NCBI GenBank assembly: GCA_913054525.1
Contig: CAJXHR010000033.1
Coordinates: 1 to 6,611, forward strand
Source of the DNA: an uncultured bacterium
Lineage (GTDB): Bacteria; Patescibacteriota; Minisyncoccia; Spechtbacterales; HO2-43-30
Direction: 5' to 3'
Length of the DNA stretch: 6,611 nucleotides
A program made the translations under genes and the position numbers. Of this stretch, positions 1 to 5,160 are shown piece by piece (position 1 is the first letter of the stretch; every line of letters begins with the position of its first letter). The notes under the pieces are model-generated. The model searched no databases. It was not told the origin of the DNA and worked only from the letters and a program-made list of their open reading frames with translations.

Positions 1-7
1 ATCTTTT

Positions 8-83
8 CATTGTCTTTTTCCTTCAGCATTTTATTTTTAAGGGACAATAAATTCCATATACACCATTGTTATCTAATTGACAA
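8..83 (-). promoter_or_regulatory. Possible divergent promoter and start of a minus-strand gene
   Basis: Read on the minus strand, TTGTCA (83-78) is followed after 17 nt by TATATG (60-55), so its -35 box would overlap the TTGACA of the rightward promoter. Further along, an AAGGA ribosome-binding site (23-19) lies 8 nt before ATG at 10-8, which continues as AAA AGA, a common Met-Lys-Arg opening. Only three codons fall inside the window, so the gene cannot be identified. The elements are individually weak and the call rests on their order and spacing. Confidence 0.25.
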
Positions 84-104
84 GATTGGTATGTAGGATA
101 TACT
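77..104 (+). promoter_or_regulatory. Sigma-70-type promoter for the thioredoxin/protease operon
   Basis: A perfect -35 box TTGACA (77-82) is followed after 16 nt by TATACT (99-104), which matches five of six bases of the -10 consensus. TACTAT at 101-106 with an 18-nt spacer is an alternative -10. Transcription should start near 111, leaving a leader of about 43 nt before the start codon at 154. The match is close to the housekeeping consensus, so fairly strong basal expression is inferred. Confidence 0.7.
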
Positions 105-109
105 ATAAG

Positions 110-123
110 GCTCTTTGAAATTT
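110..123 (+). promoter_or_regulatory. boxA-like leader motif
   Basis: GCTCTTTGAAATTT lies at the predicted 5' end of the transcript. It resembles the boxA RNA element (roughly UGCUCUUURAAA) bound by NusB and ribosomal protein S10 during antitermination. The 12-nt core TCTTTGAAATTT (112-123) recurs exactly at 5118-5129 ahead of the permease gene, at nearly the same distance from the start codon (42 versus 43 nt). It could instead be a DNA operator, because GAAATTTTAAA is partly palindromic. Confidence 0.4.
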
Positions 124-153
124 TAAAATCGAGATGGCAGGAAAGGTGAGTCC

Positions 154-834
154 ATGAAAAGAATCGCATTGATAGTTTCTGTATTTTTTATATTGCCTGC
201 ATTTTTAGCATGCACAAGTGCGGCTTCCGTTCCCGTACAGACAAGCACAGAAAAAGACAAAGTAACAGAACAGAAGCAAGAACAAAAACAAGAAAAAGCA
301 GTGCAAGAAAAAGCAGAGAAAAGAGCAATGGCGCCGGATTTTACCCTGAACGGATTTCAGGCGGATTTTTCCCAAGACAATGGCGATATTTCATACACTA
401 AACTTGAGAATGTCAGCTTATCCGACTTTCGCGGCAAGCTCGTATTCCTAAATTTTTGGGCTACCTGGTGCCCTTCATGCAGAATGGAGATGCTCCAGAT
501 GAAGCGGCTGCATGAACGTTACAAGGACAAAGGACTTGTTATCCTTGCAGTAGAGCAGGGCCAGATATATGGCATTGAGAAAGTGAAAGAATTTGTTGTG
601 GACATAGAACCTCCCTTTCCTATATTATTGGATGCGAAAATGGATGCGGGCAGGCTTTACAGGGTTACCGGCATACCGGAGACATTTCTCATCGGGCCCG
701 GGGGCCATATAGAAAAGAAAATCCCGGGAGCGGGCTTCAAATGGTATTCGAAAAAGGGCAGGGATCTCATTGAGAAGCATTTACCGTCTACAAATACAGA
801 CGCCATAGAAGAAGGGGGTGACAGAGATGAGTAA
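154..834 (+). CDS. TlpA/ResA-like thioredoxin-fold lipoprotein
   Basis: A predicted membrane-anchored thiol-disulfide oxidoreductase of 226 residues acting outside the cytoplasmic membrane. Residues 1-19 form a signal peptide ending in Phe-Leu-Ala before Cys20, the likely lipidated residue. Residues 33-57 are a Lys/Glu/Gln-rich spacer. The redoxin domain begins at APDF (60-63) and holds the active-site motif WCPSC (105-109), with redox cysteines Cys106 and Cys109, and the conserved cis-proline in TGIPETF (Pro175). The tail after about residue 212 is acidic. The start is supported by AAAGGTGAG (142-150), a few bases before ATG. It is the first gene of a two-gene operon and its stop overlaps the start of the protease gene. 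Family members serve cytochrome c maturation or general extracytoplasmic thiol reduction; no cytochrome gene is visible here, so the substrate is unknown. The fold assignment is secure and the role is not. Confidence 0.92.
   Translation: MKRIALIVSVFFILPAFLACTSAASVPVQTSTEKDKVTEQKQEQKQEKAVQEKAEKRAMAPDFTLNGFQADFSQDNGDISYTKLENVSLSDFRGKLVFLNFWATWCPSCRMEMLQMKRLHERYKDKGLVILAVEQGQIYGIEKVKEFVVDIEPPFPILLDAKMDAGRLYRVTGIPETFLIGPGGHIEKKIPGAGFKWYSKKGRDLIEKHLPSTNTDAIEEGGDRDE
811..821 (+). promoter_or_regulatory. Ribosome-binding site deciding the protease start
   Basis: GAAGGGGGTGA lies just before ATG at 827, with about 5 nt of spacing. The in-frame GTG at 818 falls inside this purine-rich site, so it is unlikely to be the start. 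The site lies within the coding region of the upstream gene, which fits translational coupling. Confidence 0.6.
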
Positions 835-1819
835 AGTGATTTCTGTTTGTTTCCTGGTTGTTTTAATAATGATGCTGGCGTGCAGCGCGCCGGCGCGGGA
901 AATTGTTCCTGAGAGTACAGTTGCTGCAACTCGCGCTCCTGCGGCAACGGCGGCCCCCGCAGCAACAGCTGCTCCGACTGCGACTTCGTTTCCGACTGCA
1001 ACTCCTGCTCCAACACCGACCATTGCTCCAATGCCCACAGCCACCGCGATTCGGTCCCATATTATCCCTTCTTATGTCGCTCAAGTTGAATTGAGAGACG
1101 TATCGGGGGAGCCCTATGGCCGCGGAGCCGCGTTTCTGGTGGACAGAGGCAAGGGATTGCTTGCTACAAATGCGCATATTGTCTATGAGATTTTGGAGGG
1201 ACAGGCATCCGGCATGAAGGTGCAGATAGGCAACGTATGGTACCCGGCATACGCGAAGGAAGAGTGGGTTAATTGGAAGGCGGATGTGGCCATTATAGGG
1301 ATTGACGGCGCAGATGTGCAGTCGCTGCCCGCAAGCGCACGCTTGGGAGAAACGCCCCGGGAAGGATCCGAAGTACGTGTTACCGGCTACCTTCTTGAGT
1401 CGAAAGAGCAGGATGTGAACAGTACGTACCTTGTCCCGTATTCAACGGCGTCTCTGGTAAGATATTTGAACGGAGAAAGGATTGTTAACGATGAGTCATG
1501 GATAAATAGAGCTCTTATTCTGGACTCATTCGTTATGAGCATGCAGGAGAAGGGCGCCGAAACATTTGAGATACCGAAGGACATGAGGCTCTTATACTAC
1601 AAGCGTTACATTATAATAGAGCAGAAGGAACTTTACTATGACCAGAGATTCCGCGTAGGCACAAGCGGCATGCCGGTTATTGGAGAAGGCGGAGATGTTG
1701 TCGCGATTATGTCTAGTTATCTTGATGTTGGCCGTGGTATCGGTGGGGTCGTGGCCTTTGTTGTTCCTGCCGAAGAAATCTCAGCCCTTCTTGAGAAAGC
1801 GAACAGCGCGCTTGAATGA
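827..1819 (+). CDS. Trypsin-like serine protease lipoprotein with an insertion
   Basis: A predicted surface-anchored S1-type serine protease of 330 residues, counted from ATG 827. The signal peptide ends in Met-Leu-Ala before Cys19 (lipidation). Residues 32-75 are an Ala/Pro/Thr spacer. The protease domain starts near residue 80 and shows a complete triad in family context: His117 in TNAHIV, Asp153 in ADVAIIGI, and Ser280 in GTSGMP, followed by GGDVVAI, which matches the usual strand after the serine. Asp and Ser are 127 residues apart, against 75 in DegP (Asp135, Ser210), so about 50 extra residues, rich in Tyr, Arg and Glu, sit between them. No PDZ domain follows; the chain ends soon after the catalytic core. 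Apart from Cys8 in the signal and Cys19 there is no cysteine. It overlaps the upstream thioredoxin gene by 8 nt (ATGAGTAA). The protease fold is well supported, but its substrate is unknown and activity is untested. Confidence 0.85.
   Translation: MSKVISVCFLVVLIMMLACSAPAREIVPESTVAATRAPAATAAPAATAAPTATSFPTATPAPTPTIAPMPTATAIRSHIIPSYVAQVELRDVSGEPYGRGAAFLVDRGKGLLATNAHIVYEILEGQASGMKVQIGNVWYPAYAKEEWVNWKADVAIIGIDGADVQSLPASARLGETPREGSEVRVTGYLLESKEQDVNSTYLVPYSTASLVRYLNGERIVNDESWINRALILDSFVMSMQEKGAETFEIPKDMRLLYYKRYIIIEQKELYYDQRFRVGTSGMPVIGEGGDVVAIMSSYLDVGRGIGGVVAFVVPAEEISALLEKANSALE
920..1051 (+). repeat. Low-complexity Ala/Pro/Thr-coding stretch
   Basis: Codons for residues 32-75 of the protease lipoprotein encode an imperfect repeat of Ala-Ala-Thr-Ala-Ala-Pro units that changes to Pro-Thr-Ala-Thr-Pro-Ala-Pro-Thr-Pro. 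Codon choice varies between units, so the repeat is maintained at protein level rather than being a recent DNA tandem expansion. It probably forms an extended stalk holding the catalytic domain away from the membrane or cell wall, and such Thr/Pro stretches can carry O-glycans. Confidence 0.75.
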
Positions 1820-1833
1820 GCTCGCTGTTTTTT
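1802..1833 (+). terminator. Rho-independent terminator overlapping the protease stop codon
   Basis: AACAGCG (1802-1808) pairs with CGCTGTT (1823-1829). After one C/T mismatch, GCT (1810-1812) pairs with AGC (1819-1821), closing a six-base TGAATG loop. A run of six T (1828-1833) overlaps the end of the stem, followed by ATTT. The protease stop codon TGA (1817-1819) sits at the hairpin tip, so the last codons of the gene double as the terminator stem. It ends the thioredoxin/protease operon and separates it from the metallopeptidase promoter ten bases downstream. Confidence 0.75.
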
Positions 1834-1842
1834 ATTTAGGGA

Positions 1843-1872
1843 TTGACATCTTGTCAGTATTTGGCGTACTAT
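1843..1872 (+). promoter_or_regulatory. Sigma-70-type promoter for the metallopeptidase gene
   Basis: A perfect TTGACA (1843-1848) is followed after 18 nt by TACTAT (1867-1872). It lies between the preceding terminator and the metallopeptidase start, giving a leader of about 40 nt. The leader contains GTTCGTTAAAAATTT (1884-1898), a weaker relative of the boxA-like motif, and a short direct repeat (AATTTAAG then AAATTTAAGG) running into the ribosome-binding site. Confidence 0.55.
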
Positions 1873-1918
1873 TGCAGGCTGAAGTTCGTTAAAAATTTAA
1901 GAAATTTAAGGAGGCGGC

Positions 1919-3190
1919 ATGAAAGCGAGGAGCATTGTTTTAGGAATCGTGATTTTTGCGATTGTGGGTTTTGCGATTATAATTTTTGCTGTTCTTTTGT
2001 CCGGATGCCAGGCGGAAAAAGCCGGGCAAACCGAAGCGCCGCAAGCTGAAGAGGCGTCTGGGCAGCCCAGGAAGGCGCCTCAAAAGATAAAAGAAGAGAT
2101 AAAATATGAAGCTAGACGAAAAGAGCCTTGTAAGGCGTTTTCCTCCGGCTCCGTTCAGAACAAATCGGGCGAGTCTTTGGGAGTTTTAAACTGTGAGATT
2201 GAAAATAAGTTCCCCAAAGGCCTGCGCCTAATTGTGGATTTAGAGCACGATTTTCCTCTTGACTTTGCGGCTTCCGATCTTAAAGCGAAGATCGGAGAGG
2301 GATTTATTAATGTTGCCCCTGAAAATGATCCCGAGAACCCCACTCCCGGCAAAATGGTTTTTGAAATCGGTAACAGCAATTACTTCCATACATGGACGGA
2401 AATGGATAGCGGAACAGTTCGAATAAAAGACAAGAAGGGGAATGAAGTTATTTTTGAAACCGGCCCCTTTGTCTACAGCGACCCGCGTTTTAAATGGAAG
2501 GAAGAAGAATCGGAAAATATGAGAGTCTTATTTTATGGGTCGGCGCGCAGAGCAAGGCCGGAGAAGGTGCTTCTGGAAGCGGAGAGGATTTTGGGAAATT
2601 TTTCCTTTACCCCTCCCAGAAAAATCAGAATTATAGCGTATAACTCAAAACGAGCCATTGACCCCGCCCTTCCTTTCCGCTCAAAGGCTACGAGAGAAGA
2701 TTTGATTACGATGGGAATGGCGTTCGATGATATTAATGCCGTATTTGTTCTAAACGGCGAGGAATTTCTGAACACCGTCCGTCACGAGCTCATGCATCTT
2801 ATTTTTGACCATCTGACAGAAAAGGCGTTCACTATTTTACCTACCTGGCTCAATGAGGGTCTTGCAATGTACGCCGGTAGCGAGAATCTTTCCGAGCGCC
2901 ATATAAAAGTCATAAGCACTGCCATAGAGAACGGGGAATTTTTATCCCTGCGCGAACTTTCTTCATTTTCGGGAAAACCGGATATGGTTGAGCTGAATTA
3001 TGCCGAGGCCCATAGTTTCATAAGGTTTTTGATAAAGGAGTACGGGCAAGACACAATGCTCGAGTTTCTCCGTTTCCTAAATGAAAATTTTGGGGTGGAG
3101 CTTGGAGAGGCAGTAGAGGAGGTTTATGGCAAACCTCAGGATTTTCTGGAAAAGGAGTGGATAGATAGCTTGACAACCGGAAGCAGATGA
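1919..3190 (+). CDS. Gluzincin-type metallopeptidase lipoprotein (peptidase MA-like)
   Basis: A predicted zinc-dependent peptidase of 423 residues outside the membrane. The N-terminus has a long hydrophobic stretch (residues 6-27) ending in Leu-Leu-Ser-Gly before Cys30, a standard lipobox. A charged spacer runs to about residue 65, then comes an N-terminal region with no family I recognise (about 66-195), which holds the only other cysteines, Cys71 and Cys92. The peptidase domain starts near MRVLFYGSARRA (about residue 201). It contains HELMH (289-293) and, twenty residues on, Glu313 in WLNEGLA, the HExxH plus downstream Glu arrangement of gluzincins. YAEAHSFIRFLIKEYG further on also fits peptidase MA-like families. 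AAGGAGG (1908-1914), four bases before ATG, supports the start. The gene has its own promoter after the upstream terminator. The catalytic class is well supported; whether it cuts exogenous proteins or cell-envelope targets is open. Confidence 0.87.
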   Translation: MKARSIVLGIVIFAIVGFAIIIFAVLLSGCQAEKAGQTEAPQAEEASGQPRKAPQKIKEEIKYEARRKEPCKAFSSGSVQNKSGESLGVLNCEIENKFPKGLRLIVDLEHDFPLDFAASDLKAKIGEGFINVAPENDPENPTPGKMVFEIGNSNYFHTWTEMDSGTVRIKDKKGNEVIFETGPFVYSDPRFKWKEEESENMRVLFYGSARRARPEKVLLEAERILGNFSFTPPRKIRIIAYNSKRAIDPALPFRSKATREDLITMGMAFDDINAVFVLNGEEFLNTVRHELMHLIFDHLTEKAFTILPTWLNEGLAMYAGSENLSERHIKVISTAIENGEFLSLRELSSFSGKPDMVELNYAEAHSFIRFLIKEYGQDTMLEFLRFLNENFGVELGEAVEEVYGKPQDFLEKEWIDSLTTGSR

Positions 3191-3196
3191 TATAAA
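3170..3196 (+). promoter_or_regulatory. Possible promoter for the substrate-binding protein gene
   Basis: A perfect TTGACA (3170-3175) inside the end of the metallopeptidase gene is followed by TATAAA (3191-3196) after only 15 nt, shorter than the preferred 16-18. No terminator lies between the two genes, so the binding protein may be made from this promoter, by read-through from the metallopeptidase gene, or both. Confidence 0.35.
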
Positions 3197-3207
3197 AGGT
3201 ATTCCAA

Positions 3208-3249
3208 TAAGGGGAAGTCCCTTAAAAAAACAAAACCGCAAAAACGCGG
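3208..3249 (+). other. Two small hairpins in the leader of the binding-protein gene
   Basis: TAAGGG (3208-3213) pairs with CCCTTA (3219-3224) around a five-base loop. CCGC (3236-3239) pairs with GCGG (3246-3249) around a six-base loop. The second hairpin ends just before a double purine-rich ribosome-binding region (AAAGGAG at 3250-3256 and AAAGGAGGG at 3257-3265). Neither hairpin is followed by a T run, so they are not intrinsic terminators. They may stabilise the mRNA or mark processing between the two genes, which would allow a higher level of the binding protein. Confidence 0.35.
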
Positions 3250-3269
3250 AAAGGAGAAAGGAGGGCGAT

Positions 3270-5015
3270 ATGGTGAAATCGGTAGCAAGTATGATGTTGG
3301 TTCTCAGCTTACTGCTTGTTGGTCTGGCCTGCGGAGGATCTCCGGAGCCGGTTCAGCAATCAGAAAAGTCGGCACAGGCAGAACAAAAGCCGGTACAAAA
3401 AGAGCGCGCGGCGCCAAAATCCGAGGCATCTTCGGAAAAAGATATGGTGACCGTTCCCTTGCCGCTGGGCATGCCCTACGGAGGGGGGAGCGAGATTCCC
3501 ACAATGGACCCCCATAAATCCCAAGACGTAAATTCCAGCCAGTATCTTAACGAGATATACTCGGGACTGGTGGGGCTTGAGCAGGGAACCCTTAAGACCG
3601 TTCCGGATATTGCCGAGAGCTGGGAAGTCAGCGAAGACGGCTTGACCTATACTTTCCGCCTTGTGGATAACGCGACTTTTCACGACGGGAGAGGGGTTAC
3701 CGCCCACGATTTCAAATGGTCTTTTGAGCGGGCGTCAGATCCCGACACTTATTCTCCGACAGCGGATACTTACCTCGGCGATATCGTTGGCGTGCAAGAG
3801 AAGCTCAACGGAGAGGCCGCTGAAGTTTCCGGGGTCCGGGTGGTTGACGACTATACTCTTGAGCTAACTATCAAAGAGCCCATTGTTTACTTTCTGCAGA
3901 AGCTGACGTATCCCACCGCTTTTGTTCTTGACCAGGAAACGGTCGGCACAATGAGCCAAAGAGACGCCTTCCAGGTCAATGCCAACGGAACCGGGCCTTT
4001 TCGCCTGGCAGAATATATTCCCGACCAAAAACTGGTTCTGGAGCGTAGCGAGAATCACCATCGGGATCGTGCAGGCAACGTTCAGAGGTTCGTTTTCGAA
4101 GCGGGAGGATCTCAAATGACCCGCTACGAAAATGATGAGATATGGGCGAGTCCTGTAGGGGTAGTGGACTGGGAGAGGGTTACCGATCCCAGCAATCCCC
4201 TTAGTAAGGAATATCACGAAGCTCCCCAGCTTAGCTTCTACTATATCGGTTTTAATGTAACAATGCCTCCGTTTGACGATCCCAAAGTCCGGCAGGCCTT
4301 TGCCATGGCCGTGGACAACGAGCTCATTTTAAAGGCAGTGGCCAAGGGAATGGTCCCGCCGGCGACCGGAATTTTACCCCCAGGTATGCCTGGATACGAT
4401 GCCAGCCCCAAGGTGTGGGCATTTGATCCGGATAGGGCCCTCGCTTTGCTAAAGGAGAGCGAATACTATTCACGGCTCAAAAAGATTGACGCGTCCGCGT
4501 CGTCCCAGGATGATATAACCGTGAAGTTCACAACTCCCGGGTTCGGATCCGATCCTTCGCCGTTTAACGCCGCTACGATGCAGATGCTGGAGGAGAACCT
4601 CGGCATCGACATCGCCTTTGAAACGATGGAGTGGGGAACCTTTTTAAATAAGCTGAATAGCGAAGAACTGCCGATGTTCTCTCTGGGATGGGTAGCGGAC
4701 TACCCCGACCCCCAGAATTTTTTGGAAGTTCTCTTTGAGTCCGAATCGGCACAGAACCATTATGGCTATGGCAATCCCGAGGTTGATGCTCTGCTTGCCG
4801 AAGCGCGGGTAGAGAAAAACCAGGACAAGCGATTCGCGCTCTATATTGAAGCGGAGCATATGATTGCCGAGGATGTTCCCGTAATGCCCACAAGCTTCTC
4901 GATAGATTACTACGTCGTAAAGCCATGGCTTGAGAATTTCGAACTGTCTTCGAGTATTGTTCCGTTTCTCAAAGACGTAAGAGTGGCCGATTCCCACTTA
5001 GGAAAGGCTAAATAA
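3270..5015 (+). CDS. Dipeptide/oligopeptide-type ABC transporter substrate-binding lipoprotein
   Basis: A 581-residue solute-binding protein of the SBP_bac_5 (DppA/OppA-like) family, predicted to capture peptides outside the membrane and deliver them to an ABC permease. Residues 1-20 are the signal peptide, with Cys21 lipidated after Gly-Leu-Ala. A Gln/Glu/Lys-rich spacer runs to about residue 57. Family hallmarks follow: TMDPHKSQDV, then PDIAESW at 112-118 and DGLTYTFRL (123-131) leading to FHDG (137-140), the region of the family 5 signature. VRQAFAMAVD and GWVADYPDP (from residue 473) also match, and the C-terminal part has YGNPEVDALL. GGAGG (3260-3264), five bases before ATG, supports the start. 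The length is typical for the family, and no cysteine follows the lipid anchor. The next gene encodes the matching permease type but has its own promoter. Some family members bind nickel, sugars or other solutes, so the peptide ligand is inferred from the family and the nearby peptidases. Confidence 0.93.
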   Translation: MVKSVASMMLVLSLLLVGLACGGSPEPVQQSEKSAQAEQKPVQKERAAPKSEASSEKDMVTVPLPLGMPYGGGSEIPTMDPHKSQDVNSSQYLNEIYSGLVGLEQGTLKTVPDIAESWEVSEDGLTYTFRLVDNATFHDGRGVTAHDFKWSFERASDPDTYSPTADTYLGDIVGVQEKLNGEAAEVSGVRVVDDYTLELTIKEPIVYFLQKLTYPTAFVLDQETVGTMSQRDAFQVNANGTGPFRLAEYIPDQKLVLERSENHHRDRAGNVQRFVFEAGGSQMTRYENDEIWASPVGVVDWERVTDPSNPLSKEYHEAPQLSFYYIGFNVTMPPFDDPKVRQAFAMAVDNELILKAVAKGMVPPATGILPPGMPGYDASPKVWAFDPDRALALLKESEYYSRLKKIDASASSQDDITVKFTTPGFGSDPSPFNAATMQMLEENLGIDIAFETMEWGTFLNKLNSEELPMFSLGWVADYPDPQNFLEVLFESESAQNHYGYGNPEVDALLAEARVEKNQDKRFALYIEAEHMIAEDVPVMPTSFSIDYYVVKPWLENFELSSSIVPFLKDVRVADSHLGKAK

Positions 5016-5030
5016 AATAGTAAAAAGACA

Positions 5031-5060
5031 GCCCCTTGTATTATTACGCAAGGGGTTTTT
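5031..5060 (+). terminator. Rho-independent terminator after the binding-protein gene
   Basis: CCCCTTG (5032-5038) and CAAGGGG (5049-5055) form a perfect seven-base-pair stem around a ten-base loop, followed directly by five T (5056-5060). It lies 16 nt after the stop codon. It should end most transcripts of the binding protein before the permease gene, a common way to make the binding protein in excess of the membrane subunits. Confidence 0.85.
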
Positions 5061-5077
5061 ACTTTGCTCGAAAAAGG

Positions 5078-5106
5078 TTGACATATCTCAAAAAAACTAT
5101 CATAGT
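5078..5106 (+). promoter_or_regulatory. Sigma-70-type promoter for the fused permease gene
   Basis: A perfect TTGACA (5078-5083) is followed after 17 nt by CATAGT (5101-5106), a four-of-six match to the -10 consensus. It begins 18 nt after the T run of the preceding terminator and leaves a leader of about 48 nt. The weak -10 box suggests lower or regulated output compared with the promoter at 77-104. Confidence 0.5.
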
Positions 5107-5116
5107 GTATGGTCTG

Positions 5117-5129
5117 GTCTTTGAAATTT
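5117..5129 (+). promoter_or_regulatory. boxA-like leader motif, second copy
   Basis: GTCTTTGAAATTT follows the predicted transcription start of the permease gene by a few bases. Its core TCTTTGAAATTT (5118-5129) is identical to that at 112-123, and both sit 42-43 nt upstream of their start codons. As at the first copy, an antitermination boxA or a shared operator are the main readings. Confidence 0.4.
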
Positions 5130-5160
5130 AAATAAGGACAAGGAATCAAAGGGAGGAAAG

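Noticed and set aside
818..826. GTG at 818 as start of the protease gene
   Set aside because: This GTG lies inside the purine-rich stretch that serves as ribosome-binding site for ATG 827. Starting at 827 also gives a signal peptide of normal length with Lys near the N-terminus.
657..1177. Several minus-strand open frames and a + frame opposite the Ala/Pro/Thr spacer
   Set aside because: The GC-rich repeats encoding the spacer keep other frames free of stops and give low-complexity products (Gly/Ala/Val, Arg/Ser or Leu/Arg/Gln runs). No start signal or domain supports them.
1680..1892. Small + strand frame of 70 codons across the protease end
   Set aside because: It overlaps the catalytic serine region in another frame, runs through the terminator and the next promoter, and has no ribosome-binding site.
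3208..3224. Hairpin TAAGGG/CCCTTA as a terminator of the metallopeptidase gene
   Set aside because: It is followed by A residues rather than T on the + strand, and no minus-strand gene nearby would use it in the other direction.
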